A stretch of 64,000 bases of DNA from Imbricaverruca yamaguchii. Taxonomy: Eukaryota; Arthropoda; Thecostraca; Neoverrucidae. The stretch lies in the NCBI GenBank assembly GCA_034440575.1, contig JAOTOL010001570.1:753501-817500 (forward strand), read 5' to 3'. Below, piece by piece: positions 48,259 through 60,262 of the stretch. The position numbers and the translations under genes were made by a program. A model generated the notes under the pieces. The model saw only the letters and a program-made list of their open reading frames with translations. It was not told the DNA's origin and made no database searches. How positions within the stretch are numbered: the stretch's first letter is position 1; every line of letters starts with the position of its first letter.

Positions 48259-48316
48259 GTGGGGTGGGCGCTACATGACCAATGTAGTCGTTGCGCCCTA
48301 AATCCCTAATAACTAA
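48259..48316 (+). mobile_element. micro-insertion of tail family E (58 bp)
   Basis: GGGCGCTACATGACCAATGT, AGTCGTTGCGCCCTAAATCC and TAATAACTAA. It is flanked by the perfect 16-bp duplication CTGGGCATTGAATGGG (48243-48258 and 48317-48332). Confidence 0.95.
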
Positions 48317-48334
48317 CTGGGCATTGAATGGGCT

Positions 48335-48369
48335 TCCTTTCCAAGGAAGTATCGACATCGCGCTTATTG

Positions 48370-48451
<82 letters not shown>

Positions 48452-48845
48452 ATATATCGACATCGCGCTTATGAAGTATCCATGACTCGTTTCTGAGTAT
48501 TTCGTGTGAAGTATCATGTTTGTTCTCACCATTACATTGATTGATGATGCACTGATTGATGCATAAGTATCTCGTAACACAATGTCAGGCACGGAGGTTA
48601 TCTATGGTGTGGTCTATTGAACAGTGTCATCTACTGATGCCATAGTATTGCAATAGTTATCGTTAGCATAGTCGTCTGTGCATTAGGTGTCGTACACATT
48701 GAACGAAAAAAATGAGTGCACAATTGGCTTGAAATTGAGTTTCAAGAACTGAAATGGTGTTTTAATTTGCATACCTTCATCACAATCTTTGGACATCCTC
48801 TTGTACTTGTTTCGACATCTCACACCTAACGAAAATAAAAAAAAC
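48335..48845 (-). repeat. interspersed repeat R1, copy 2 (with a TA expansion)
   Basis: Same order of landmarks as 835-1425 without the SINE. A (TA)n tract at 48371-48447 sits inside it. This copy supplies the pre-insertion sequence (CTACTGATGCCAT) for the SINE at 1031. Confidence 0.82.
48371..48447. repeat. (TA)n microsatellite
   Basis: About 38 TA units. The flank GACATCGCGCTTAT is repeated on both sides, so the expansion lies within a small duplication. Confidence 0.97.
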
Positions 48846-49933
48846 ATCATTTCAATACTGCGATTATCCAAACGGCATGTTTCGTCACGTGCCGTGCGAT
48901 TTGCGCAGTTGTGCAGGTGGTGGGAGGCAAGCGGTGCAGTTATTCCTCTCCTGTCGCCTCACCAACACCATAGCTCAAACTTGAACACCACGCTGCGCCA
49001 GATGTATTCACCAGTCGGGTGGCGTGAGGCTCCAACTCCTCGGACACCGTTCGTCAGCACGCTGTGCACACCGTTCGTCAGCACACTCTGTATCTGTTCA
49101 CACTGCTCTTCACTCGCTGGTCTGACGCTGGCTGTCCAATCTGAACTGGTGACCACACACCAGAGACTCACACGCAACACAGACTAAGCGTGCTGTCCGG
49201 GGGCACAAATCACGCGAATACTAATCGAAGCACCAAATCAAAGATTGGTCATTTTGACCTGGAACGCGTCGATCAATTTGGGTACGTGATGATAACAAGA
49301 TGGTTATCAGCAGATAGTTGAACAGTCTTACTATGCGACTATTTCCATAACCAAACAGTACGCCTTTGACCGTTTTCAATAGACGTGTGTCTCGCATGAC
49401 GTTTTGTAACACGACGACGGCTCTGGTGCATACCATAGCCCCAACAGCAACCACAACTATTTCGAACGTGGATATTACTTTTGTTTGTTTCCTTCAGAAT
49501 TATTCGCATGAGATTATCAGAATGATATCGCTGTCACAAATGGTCCAAATTCGTGCATTGTGGAATATAGGATCACTGTGGTAATATTCGTGCACATGTG
49601 TCATGGTGATATTGAACAGCTCGACAAGAATACGACTATTCTACATACAAAGCGGCTTCAATTACATGCATTGCAAATGCTGAAGAGGAACAACGAAGGA
49701 TACAAAAAGCAATGATTACGATGAAGGCAAAGCGATTTCGTTAGCTTAGACGGCTGGCGGCGTTGTCGCGGGAGAGGCGTGACCCGTCACGCGGCGCACG
49801 ATGTCGCCCGTCACGGACCGGACAAATGGCTGTGTCACGCGACAAATGGAACTGGCACGCCGTGCCCTGCCCGTCGGACTGTGACCGACACATCACCATT
49901 GGGCGCGGGCCAGCGTGCCGCGCCACCACCTGT

Positions 49934-49934
49934 G

Positions 49935-49979
<45 letters not shown>
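49934..49979. repeat. (CTG)n trinucleotide repeat, about 15 units
   Basis: Pure CTG. It reads as Leu on + and Gln on -, but no supported exon contains it. It lies about 570 bp beyond the BRI3-like stop codon. Confidence 0.95.
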
Positions 49980-49980
<1 letters not shown>

Positions 49981-50079
49981 CCAGCTCCAACTGCTGCTGG
50001 CGGCACCCACCCGCCCCGCTGCCCTCACATCTCTCGCCACTGGTCGACCGCCGGTCCAAGACTAGCGGCCGCCTGACAC

Positions 50080-50545
50080 CGCCGTGCTCCGCTGTGACCG
50101 CCTGACACTGTCAAGCGACGCTGTGGCCGCCTGACACCGCCATGCGACGCTGTGGCCGCCGCCTGACACCGCCGTGCGACGCTGTGGCCGCCTGACACCG
50201 CCGTGCGACGCTGTGGCCGCCCGACACCGCCGTGCGACGCTGTGGCCGCCTGACACCGCCGTGCGCCGCTGTGACCGCCTGACACTGTCAAGCGACGCTG
50301 TGGCCGCCTGACACCGCCATGCGACGTTGTGGCCGCCGCCTGACACCGCCGTGCGACGCTGTGGCCGCCTGACACCGCCGTGCGACGCTGTGGCCGCCTG
50401 ACACCGCCGTGCGCCGCTGTAGCCGCCTGACACTGTCAAGCGATGCTGTGGCCGCCTGACACCGCCGTGCGACGCCGTGGCCGCCTGACACCGCCATGCG
50501 ACGCTGTGGCCGCCTGACACCGCCATGCGACGCTGTGGCCGCCAT
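50080..50545. repeat. 29-bp minisatellite next to the BRI3-like stop codon
   Basis: About 16 units of GCCGCCTGACACCGCCGTGC plus GACGCTGTG. A variant with ACTGTCAAGCGACG recurs about every six units, giving a higher-order period of about 160-180 bp. It ends 6-10 bp from the stop codon. Confidence 0.95.
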
Positions 50546-50551
50546 CCGAGA

Positions 50552-50680
50552 CTACCGCGTGTTGCCGCATGTAGTGCACTTGTCCTCGCGCATCAGCCAG
50601 CAGCAGATGATGCCCAGCGGGAAGAAGCAGACGGCCAAGATGATGCCACACACGGTGAACTCCTTGCCATAGTAGCCGCC
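50552..50680 (-). CDS. BRI3-like gene, exon 2 (membrane helix and C-terminal CxxC)
   Basis: The acceptor on the - strand is CGTTTCAG|GG. 42 codons plus TAG encode [35 protein letters not shown] and TTCGNTR. The match to the BRI3 C-terminal helix plus zinc-ribbon-like cysteine pair is clear even from this exon alone. Confidence 0.82.
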   Translation of the reverse strand, partial: GGYYGKEFTVCGIILAVCFFPLGIICCWLMREDKCTTCGNTR

Positions 50681-53600
50681 CTGAAACGGAGCAGGTTGTG
50701 GTTACGTGGATGCGCCGCGGTGTCGACGCGGTCCACCCTTGTGCGCGGCCATACACGACCGTGCATGGTCATGCGGGTATGTGCAGGCACTGGCGGAGAA
50801 AATGCATACATCTATGCGTGCATGCGGGTGAAATCAACCCCTCGTCAGCTAGCGCCACACAGGAAAAATGAATCTGAAAGGCGCAATACATGTGTCATCT
50901 GTTTGCAATCTCAGAGAATAGGAGTGTGTGTGTGTGTGCTGACGAGCACCAGGGATGGCTGGTAACCAGCGTGATGCTCAGTTGTGGCGCCACGACGGAG
51001 GCTAACCCACCAGTTGAGCAGTCGTTGTTTCATGCCGACAATGGTGGCCTCTTATGAAGTTCACGAAACAGTTATACTTCCGACTGTGCGATCCACCCTC
51101 TCTTCCTCACACTATGCCGGAAAAGGTTATGGCTCAGCCTGTCACCTTACCAGCCTGGGAGATGTCCCAAGTGGCCTGCCGCTCTATGGGCGGTGTTCTC
51201 CAGTGACTTAGTGCTGTGGCCCTTCCCCAGCGGCCCGTGTTGTGGACGGTGTTCATGGCGATGTCCCGCTGTGGGCGGTGTCCCCTCCCCAGCGGCCCAT
51301 GCTGCGGGTGGTGTCAATGGCGATGCTCCGCTGTGGGCGGTGCCCATGGCGATGTCCTGCTGTGGGCGGTGTCCATGGCGATGCCCTAATGTGGGCGGTA
51401 TCCCCTCCCCAGCGGCCCATGCTGTGTGCGGTGTCCCTGGCGACGTCCTGCTGTTGGCGGTGTACCTGGCGATTTCCTGCTGTGGGCGGTGTCCCCCTCC
51501 CCAGCGGCCCATGTTGTGGACGGTGCACCAGGCGACGTCCCGCTGTGGGCGGTGTCCATGGCGATGTCCTGCTGTGGGCGGTGTCCCTGGCGATGTCCTG
51601 CTGTGGGGGCTGTCCATGGCGACCTGCTTTGTTGGCTTCGTTTCAGTGGGTACCTGTCAGTGTCCTCGGCGGCCTTCTGCTATGTGTAGCCTCTCCAGGT
51701 GCCCACCGGCCGGTCTGTGACCGGGCTCTGCAATGTAGCCACGCCGCTCCGTACACGGGCCGTCACACAGACCGGTGGGAATCTGCCCTGGGCCGGTGCC
51801 AACTGGTCGGCCTTGGCCGGTGTCGGCCGGCTGCCCGGCTTACTCTGGCCCGGCTGGCTGCCGCGGCCCGCCGCCGCTCGCGGCCGGACTGCCTCACACT
51901 GCCACACACTGTCGCACAACGGCCGGCGCCCAGGCCGTGTACTCGCGCGGATAACATGAGGTCGGGGGTGGCAGAGGGGATGCCGTCAAACGAAGGTCGA
52001 GGGTGGCAGAGGAGATGCCGTCAAGCGAGGCCGTTCGCCGACGGGCGCGTGCGATTGGATCTGAGCGGTCGCGCTGACATGGGGGCGGAATGCGTTGCAG
52101 ATGGTGTGCGATGCCAGTGTGATATCGGTGGCTGGATCCGTTTATCGGTGGTGAAGCGTCAGGCGTCGTCTCCAGAGGATATGTCCGGGGTTTCGTCCGG
52201 GTGTCCCCTCCCCCGCCCAACCACGCCGCCTCCCCTATTGCGACCGACTGACAAACGCCGCGTTCTAGTGGTATGTACCGCGCATCGCACCATTGCCGCC
52301 GGATATGACGCCATTGCTGTGGAAGTGCGGTCCGGTGGCGAGCCACTTATCGCACGCTTTGACCGCTGGATTCTGCCTGTTCCTGTGCCATTGGCGCGGG
52401 ACCCAGATACGTTGGTATCGGACGGGAAGCTGCGGTGGCTGAAGACACGGATGTGCGGTGGCTTGTCGGGTCACCCGCCATCCATTTTGCGCGCTACGGC
52501 GTGAGCTGCACGCTGCAGCTCACGTTGGATGGCTCTTGCAATCTCCGAGGATAGCTGATTTTGCAACACTCCAGCTGATGCTGGAGCCGGCTATTTTTGG
52601 CACAAATATGCACCAGGCCGCCTCCTGCAGCCAGCTGTCAGGGAGTCGTGCGGTATTCCCCACCGACCCGTGCCATTCCCCGACCATTCGCCATGCATGC
52701 CAACGCTTTGACGGATAATTTCCGGCGCTCGGTGCTGGGTGGTGCTTCCCGGTGGCCTGATGCCAATTTGTCCGACATTGTCAGTTGACACGCGCCTCTC
52801 CTCGAGAAAAGTGCAGATCTAGCAGCTGACACGCGGCCGGAACTCTGAATCGCTCGCCACCCACGTCAAAATTAGAGGTCAGTTTTTGCCGTTGATGCGC
52901 CTGTGAAACTCGGTATCGTCGTCAGGCACGACAGAGCTGTCGGAGCCTTCGCTCGGGTAAGCAGCGCTCGCCATTACGTCCTGTCGGACATTGAAGTTGT
53001 CGGCGCTGTGTCAGGGAATGGGGATGAATAGCCCCCTGAACACTTAATAAAACGCTGAAGCGGCTAATTCCGATACGCATTGCTGACTGACTGGAAAAAC
53101 CAACAAATTTCCGCCATTGTCTGACTGGAGCAAGGCCTTGACTGGTGCACCACCGAGCACAGGCGAAGGCATGGAGTGTGCCGCATATTAATGTTTTACT
53201 AAGCCACGCATATCAACCACTGAGCCTGTAGCTCAGTGTTTGAGTGTTTGGTATGCCAGAGGTACGGGGTTCGATTCCCTGCGATGCCCACCCTTCCTGT
53301 CGGGGTGAGAGGCAGGTGACGTCATATGGTCCCAGCTACTGAGTGCGTCATAAAGCCACAGTCCATCAAAACGTTTGAAGAAGGAAAATAACTTATCATG
53401 CCCATGTGCCCCGATATGAACCCCGGAGCAAGTTATTTTAATAGTTTACATGTTTGGACAAGTCCTAGTTGTTCCAGACTCCGTGTTCCTACCTATGCTT
53501 GGTGGTCCTCCAGTCATGACCTTGCTCCAGCCAAACAATGGCGGACATTTGGCAGTTCTTGGCGTAGCGAACCTGGCAGTTTGGACGTTTTCGTATTGTT

Positions 53601-55028
53601 CATGAGGATGCTTATTTATCCTCACAGGGTGAGGATACACATTTATCCTCACCCTGTGTCCTGCTCTCTCGCCAACAGTGTTCCTGAACGTTCCGCCCTA
53701 CTCTGTCGCACGTGTCCGCCGAACCCTGCGCACACGTGCCCACCGTGTGCAATGTCTGCTACATCCGACGACTCCGTGCGCACGTGCTGACAGTGAGCAA
53801 GTGCGTCTGCCTCCCCCGGTCGCCAAATGCACGCTCGCCTCGCTCGCCCCGCTCGCCCCGCTCGCCCCGCTCGCCCCGCTCGCCCCGCTCGCCTCGCTCG
53901 CCCCGCTCGCCCCGCTCGCCCCGCTCGCCCCGCTCGCCCCGCTCGCCCCGCTCGCCGCGCAGTCTTCCTCAGACACTGCTCACACCCGGGTGACCTTGAC
54001 CGGTGGCCGGCAACGACTTCGCACGAGCCTCGCTGGATTCCGACGGCTGCGATCCGCATATGGCCGTGTTTGAGAGCTCACCTTGAGGTTTTTGTATCGT
54101 GCGTGTGCGGTATGCGCGATGCCTCGAGATGGCGCGCAACTGCGAGCGACGGAGCGAGGTGTCAGCCGTGCGTGCACTGGGTGCTGTTCAGCGGGCTCCC
54201 GCTGTGGGCCGTCTGCTGTGGCGTTGCTGTGAATCGACAGCTGGCGGCGCGCTTCGACCGTCGACACCGCACGGCAGACGGGCTGTGACGAGATGCGGCC
54301 CGCAGCGTCTGACGTGTCACACGACATGACGTGACGTGGCGTGCCTTTTGCATTGCTCACACAGAGCATGGCGAGATCGATGCACTCGCTATTGCACTGG
54401 GATCAACTCACGTTGGTATCTGTGCTTGTCAGGTAGCTGGTTTGGTTGCTGTCGCCTTTGGGTTTCACGGGGCGCATCGACTGCAGTTGTCATGTAGCTT
54501 AAGGTCATTTGGTGTCGCCAGGTGCCTGCTTAGCGCATTTGAACCCACGCACACGAAACGTGCGCTGATGGGATTGGAATACCACACTGGTTTGTGTTTG
54601 TAGTTATGAAAGTATCGGACGCGGCCAGAAGACGAAAGAACTAACAAAATATAAGCACAATAAAGCTACAATGTATGTTACGTTTTTCCCGTGCTACGAA
54701 GCGTCCTCGTCGTTACCCACCAATAACTGCAGGGCACTTGTACACACCAGCATCGCACGCCGGTGTGATTCGGTGCCGGTTGGGAGGTGTCAGCACGAGC
54801 TATGCCTTGTCCGGCTTCAGCGCGGTGCGCTGGAGGCCACAGAGTCTATGCCGACACCCTATGCCGACACCGACAGTCACGGCTGACGCCACGTCGCGTC
54901 AGGTGACGCGACGTGGCGTAGCGCGACAGTGGCGTAGCACGATAATGACCTAACGGTGGTCTGGCCGGCGGTCCGTCCGCACTCACCGGACAGTTGGAGC
55001 ACTTGTTGGCGCCCTCCAGATCAGCCAT
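50552..55028 (-). CDS. BRI3-like small membrane protein (two exons)
   Basis: Two - strand exons, 55028-54987 and 50680-50552, join in phase 0 into a complete 56-residue protein. The start ATGG has A at -3. Seen: a CSNC pair at residues 10-13, a hydrophobic segment about 23-44 ([20 protein letters not shown]), then MREDKC and a second CTTCG pair at 49-53, ending in TAG. A CxxC, one hydrophobic helix with the FFPLGIICC core and a CxxCG tail is the C-terminal pattern of BRI3 (brain protein I3), a lysosome-associated membrane protein. The protein is much shorter than human BRI3 and lacks its Pro/Tyr-rich N-terminus, so it may be a short paralogue or an upstream exon may be missed. The intron is 4.3 kb. 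A 29-bp minisatellite begins a few bases past the stop codon. Confidence 0.7.
51190..51625. repeat. minisatellite of about 29-34 bp
   Basis: Units CTGCTGTGGGCGGTGTCC plus ATGGCGATGTC, mixed with CCTCCCCAGCGGCCCATGCT variants. It lies in the intron of the BRI3-like gene. Open frames here are not genes. Confidence 0.92.
53225..53370 (+). mobile_element. tRNA-derived SINE, family C, near full-length
   Basis: Head CCTGTAGCTCAGTGTTTGAG with box B GGGGTTCGATTCCC, then CCCACCCTTCCTGTCGGGGT, GTGCGTCATAAAGCCACAGT and a short A-rich end. It lies in the intron of the BRI3-like gene. Confidence 0.88.
53825..53960. repeat. 9-bp tandem repeat (CGCTCGCCC)n
   Basis: About 15 units of GCTCGCCCC with occasional GCTCGCCTC. 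Confidence 0.97.
54987..55028 (-). CDS. BRI3-like gene, exon 1 (start codon and first CxxC)
   Basis: 14 codons, [14 protein letters not shown], ending at the strong donor CCG|GTGAGT in phase 0. The start context is AGCATGG. The cysteine pair fits the CPxC pair that precedes the helix in BRI3. Its short length makes it less certain than exon 2. Confidence 0.62.
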
Positions 55029-55467
55029 GCTGCTCGGCTGTGTCGGCTCTGTCGACTGAAACAGGCCGCCACCCGGGTCAGGTCACGCACAAGCCAGCTG
55101 CCAGTCTGCGATGAGCGTCACTACCACTCTGGGGGGGGGTCATGTTGAATAGCGGGCAGGTTGCGAAGTTGTGCAAGGCGCTGGCGGCGACAGAGGCTGC
55201 TGCCAACACCGGCAGCTATGACGTGGGCCATTGCGTCAATCAAGGCAAATAGTGTGCAATTGTACTGCACTGCGATGTTGTTTGCAATGTGCGTGATCAT
55301 TCTTAGTTCGGAAAGCTTAACCGTCTGCACTTGCACCCCGGTGTGTACTTCGTTTTAAACCGGTTTCCAAGCCGTACAATTGTGTCCACCCGCCGCTTCA
55401 CAACTTTTGTGCTTTCAGCCTCGTTAAAGACGACAAGAAATATCCGCTCTCCTGGTGCAACGGTGGT

Positions 55468-55612
55468 GGTTATACGTTTTACGACACATCGACCGTTGAG
55501 TCATGTAGCGTCGCCAATCTCTCACTCCGATTGGTTGCGGACGAAAAAGGAGCGACATGTTCAGCTCAAACCCACAATCTTCCGATTGTGAGACGGGCAA
55601 CTTACCCCTAGA
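55468..55612 (-). mobile_element. SINE family A, full-length
   Basis: The body matches the copies at 1031 and 14699. The tRNA-like head (AGTCTAGGGGTAAGTTGCCC on the - strand) runs into the palindrome at 55613. Confidence 0.88.
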
Positions 55613-55655
55613 CTACTCGTCCCCTCCGGGTGCATTGCACCCGGAGGGGACGAGT
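55613..55655. repeat. perfect palindrome, 21-bp arms, 1-bp spacer
   Basis: The arms at 55613-55633 and 55635-55655 are exact complements around one T. The inner part is CCTCCGGGTGCA. The outer part is the GGACGAGTA start of SINE family A, so two SINE heads face away from the centre. Confidence 0.95.
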
Positions 55656-55699
55656 AACTAGTCTTCCTACCCAGGGTGCAATACACGCAGCCCTACTTA

Positions 55700-57200
55700 T
55701 TGTGCAATAAGCTCCACTCTTAGGGCGAATCAGTAGACAATGATTCGGTATCACAGCACTACTACCAGATTATCGGCGGACTGCATTTCTGCGGCACAAC
55801 ACTACTACGATGCAACACTACTACGACACGACACGATTATGTCCTTCAAATTATATGTCAAGGCTTGCCTGTCGAAGAAAAGTAAAGATGTAACTGGACC
55901 TCACGACCTCCGGGTCGGTAACCCTTGACCCATTTTTATCCGACACGACACAACTGGAAATGCAACTATTGCGCCGTCACGCGACGTCATCGCGGTATGA
56001 CGAACTACCATCGCGACTTTACTGTTTCGGCAAGAAGGTCGTAAGAACCGCAGAACTACTGACCATGTTGCGACGCGATGCGGCTGTTATACAAATACTG
56101 CGACGCGGTGTCTGTGCACATGCTAATATGGCTCTGCGACACTGATGCTGGGGAAATTCCCGCCAGCTTTACTGCAACATTTCTAGCGATAAAAAACACT
56201 ACGTGACATCAGCACGATGACACTCCCTTTCGGAAACGGCGGCAAGGAGCAGTCGATTACCGCAACCAGGGTGCCATAGTCCAGTAGGTACTAGATCTGG
56301 CAATGACAGCCCGGAAATGACATGTGCTCAGATAGCCCTGGTCACTGGCTAGCTGCTCACCAAATTTTATAAACCTAGCCTAACCGTAACGAACCTGTCC
56401 CTACTGGATCGGACCGAACCTGACCTAATTTAAGCAAATATATCATGCCCTGGCCTCATGCGACTTGATCTCACATGATCTAGCACATTGCATAGGCGAA
56501 CCTTACCAAACTGCATCAATAGTTTACGGTAACCTATACTCGATTATTATAAAATACAGTCAAAAGTTGCTTTGCTCCTAGTGTGCATTCGGATGCAACC
56601 CTTCCTGGAGCCACAAAAGAAAGAAATGCAGTCTCCATGGGGCGAATTCTCACTCCCATCCTTTGTATTATTTAACCCATTAAAGATGATCTACCGGCTG
56701 GCCCTTCTGACTGGGAAAGGCGCCCTGTACACCCCAGCCCCCCCCACACACACACCCACCCCACCCATCATGGGCCAACGAATTATTGAACCGACGGCGC
56801 CCTTCCAGCAGAATGGCGCCCCTGAATTTTCCTCGAGGGTACCCTCGCCCCTTCCATTAGCGAATTTTCAGTCGAAAGCGTTCCCCAGGCATGCCGTGCC
56901 TGGATCCATGAAGATGCCTGGATCCGCGCCTGCAGCCGCAATCCTGCCACGGAGCCCAATGTCGTATCGCGTGCGGTAGAATTCAGAGCCGCGCGAAATG
57001 TTCCAGACTCCGGCGGTGACAAGCTATGTCCGGATCGACTTTTGCAAATGTAGTCACGACTTCCAGGCGCCGGAGCACTGTTGCAGGCTGCTCGGGCGTC
57101 AGCCAATCGTGGGACGGCCCCGAACACGCAGTCCTTGGCCGGGGTCATGGCAAACCTGCACGGGCCATGTTGGATCTGGCGTAATTAGCCGCAGCCATCG
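55700..57200. other. stretch without recognised content
   Basis: Nothing supported. Low-complexity CCCCACACACACACCC at about 56740. An open + frame at 56572-56979 has no recognisable domain. Confidence 0.5.
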
Positions 57201-57229
57201 GTGCTGTGCCGGTTGTCTGGCTTGTGGGA

Positions 57230-57405
57230 CAGCGCACCTACCCACAGAGCAGTGCGGCCCGGGACAGCACGGGCAAACTACCCCGGATGTGGCACACGTT
57301 CAAACTACCCACAGAGCAGTGCGGCACCGTGCAGTACAGCACGGCAGCTTACAACTACCCACAGAGCAGTGCGGCACGACAGTTCACAACTACCCACAGA
57401 CGTCC
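57230..57405. repeat. degenerate minisatellite of about 40-70 bp
   Basis: CTACCCACAGAGCAGTGCGG recurs at about 57236, 57306 and 57354, with a partial copy near 57393. Confidence 0.85.
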
Positions 57406-58848
57406 ACTCCCGGTAGAGGAGCGAGTCTCTGAAGATTTTGAGGTTTGCTTTGTAGGTCTAGGCAGCATCATGGATGTAGTGGTGGACGACAGACGCTGTC
57501 GGTGCCGCCGCCTGCCGCGAATGCCGGCGGCGCTGGATGTGCGCTCGCTCCATACGTGCCCGGCTTCATCCTGTTTCCGCCATGTGTCCCGGTCTGCTTG
57601 AGCCGTGTGTGTGCCGACACTGTCGCCGTGTCCTCTCACTGTCCGCCGTGTGTCCGCGGCATGGCTGTCCTGTCCCGTACGCTCTCTGGTCGGATTCCAG
57701 CTGCTTTTTGGCCCGGCTCCGGCGTCACCTCCAGACTGCTGCTGCAGCCGACTTGTTTATCTAGCTCTATCTGTTTATTTGGCTACGACTCCATTTTTGT
57801 CACTTGCTTGCGTTTTCATTCTATAGCGTTGTCTGTGTGGAAGCATTTCTTTGTTTGCCTGTCTACGGCTACCTGCTTCCCTGGCTCTGCCTGTCTTCTT
57901 GTCCCGCCCTGGCTACCTGATTCCCTGGCTCTGTCTTTTTTTCCGGCTCCGTCCGGCTACCTGCTTGATCGGCTCCTCCTCCCCGTTAGCCCGACCTCGA
58001 CTGCCTGTCTGCGCTCATCCTGTCGCAACTCCCGGTTTCCTCTTTCACGTACGGCTGGAACGACTCTTTGGCCTCGACAGCGGTCTGGCCGTGCCTGGCC
58101 CGCTCCACACACGACCTCGGTCACCGAGGCGGGGCGGGACGGGGTGTCAGGGCCCCCGCCAGCTCGCCCGCTCCGCCGCAGCCGGCGCTGACGTCCGCTG
58201 GTGGTACCAGCCGAAACCACCTCCAAATGGAGATTGGGTGGAGAAATCGGGGCGAAGTGTGCAACCGTACACTTGATGAGGCGGAAATAGCCATATTAAA
58301 AATTTTAACTCTCCCAACGTTATAATTATATGCACTGATCCTTCTCTAAGTATACGACTTGCTGAATATTAATTAGTCGTATATTATAATTGACAGAGGC
58401 ATGCGCGTGGATTCGTGAACACGCGCCTTGCAATTTTGAACCCATCTTCAAAGGTTTTAGACGTAAATGTAGTTGCAGATCAAACTTTAAATAAATACAC
58501 GTGTAGATCACACATTTAGATTGGGTCTGCATGTAGACCGAGCATCACGAAGAGCGTTGCGATTAGAATGTGTGATACTGTAAGCACGGCGTTACACAGT
58601 CGGACATGTGTCACGAAGCTTCATACAGCCGCCAGCACACAGGCTCACAGGTTCACTCCCGTCGTCAGCAAGAACTTGGTTTGCTTCCACAAGTAAACAA
58701 CCGTTGCTGCGCTTCCTAGCTACCAACTGCAAAAATCTGGCTTGAGCAGAGGGCGCTTCGACACTTATACAAGCCCATGCTGTGAACGGTCTCTAACTAC
58801 AAAATCCACGGGCAATATTGCCATGTTACATGCAGATGCAGTCCGGAA

Positions 58849-58909
58849 GTTCCCCGTACACCATCCCCCTTCAACCCGATTCCCCGTACACCATCCCCCT
58901 TCAACCCGA
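58849..58909. repeat. 29-bp direct duplication
   Basis: CCCCGTACACCATCCCCCTT plus CAACCCGATT occurs twice in tandem. Confidence 0.95.
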
Positions 58910-59369
58910 TTTTTGTACGACACAGGCCCGCCTTAAAAGACCTTTCCACACACATGAGGGTTTTGCTGTAGGAGTATCACCACAAAACGGAGCTGTATCG
59001 ATACGATTGTTACCATACACCAGACAGCCATATACTTTCCCCGTTTCCCCGCCTATCCCCGCTCCGAAATCATCGGAGAGCACTGCTAAACATTGAATTC
59101 GATTGTACACATACAGGAGATATGATGCAGCTGGCGCATTCTCAACCAGAATGAGGGCTAACAATGGTCAGGGCAGCCTGAGTTCTGCATGCGAACGTTC
59201 GCCGTGTGCTGTCGGCTGGCGTTGCGCCAGAAACGGCTACAACACATCAGGCTCGGAAGTCGGGCGGTGCTTTAGGAGACCAACACCCCCTTCCTCAGTT
59301 CCATTTGCTGCCACCCCAGCTCCTGCCTTACCGCACCTGCGTCAGACCGGGCCGAGCGTGTGGTGCCGG

Positions 59370-59648
59370 GGGCTCTGCGACACACCAGGGTCCACTGTGC
59401 CGGACCTGAACCCAGGTGCCACACTAAGGCACTGTGTGTCACACCAGGGCCCCGCATGCCAGACAAGGACACATTGTACCACGTCAGGACCCAGTGTGCT
59501 AGGCCAGGACCCAATGTGTCACACCAAGGGCCCAGCATGCCAGACCAGGGCCCAACATGCCAGACCAGGGCCCAGCATCCCAGACCAGGGCCCAGTATGC
59601 CAGACCAGGGCCCCGCGTGCCAGACCAGGGCCCCGCGTGCCAGGCCGG
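59370..59648. repeat. 20-bp minisatellite
   Basis: About ten clear units of CCAGACCAGGGCCCAGCATG. It is degenerate towards the left and begins next to the donor of the possible exon at 59667. Confidence 0.93.
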
Positions 59649-59666
59649 CTTGTCCCGGCCACTCAC

Positions 59667-59751
59667 CTTCAGTACGGAGCGAACACGCGATTCCGTCGAC
59701 TGTGGCGCCGCCGACTCGCTTCAGGCTCGACCGGCGCTCCAACACGCCCAG
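59667..59751 (-). CDS. possible exon of unknown identity
   Basis: A - strand stretch between GGCTTAG and a strong donor GAAG|GTGAGT gives 28 codons with ERRSSLKRVGGATVDG and IACSLRTE. The evidence is only the splice borders, the open GC-rich frame and the adjoining minisatellite, which begins just past the donor as in the better-supported genes. Not recognised. Confidence 0.22.
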
Positions 59752-60262
59752 CTAAGCCCACACATCCGGGACTTTCCCGCCGAGCAGTGGCGCGGCCAGC
59801 GTGGGTGGCGAGGGGGCAGCCGCCGCCTGTAGGGTCAGAGAGGCCCCCAGGCGGCCAGACGGGGTCAATGCAGGGGCCACTAGTGTCCCATGTAGGGCCC
59901 CTGGACCTACTAAGGGGGCCCCGGGCTAACGCAAATGGTCCCAGACACATGAAGATTCTGTGTCAACGGAGATTGTTCTCGGAAAAATGTCGAGTGCCCT
60001 TTGCTGGGCTAACGTGAAAAGCTTCTAGATCGACCCCCCCCCCCCCCGAATAGTTGGAATGACCTCCGGTCCGACGGAAAGGGTTCGAGTCAATTTGAAG
60101 GACCGCTGGGTTGTTGGGGCAGCCCAAGCTGAGAAAGGATCCCGAACCTGATGGGCGGGATCCACACGTTTGAAAATGGGCCTCCGGCTTGCCGGAAAAG
60201 GCTGTTGGTGATCAGAGAGCCACTGAGACGTAGGAGGTTGCCCGGTTGCCAGAGGACCTCTG

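Noticed and set aside
51242..52504. 420-codon + frame
   Set aside because: The first third is minisatellite. The rest lacks recognisable domains and lies in the intron of the BRI3-like gene.
57445..58276. 248-codon + frame, hydrophobic
   Set aside because: CT-rich composition mimics hydrophobic residues; no family, start or splice support.
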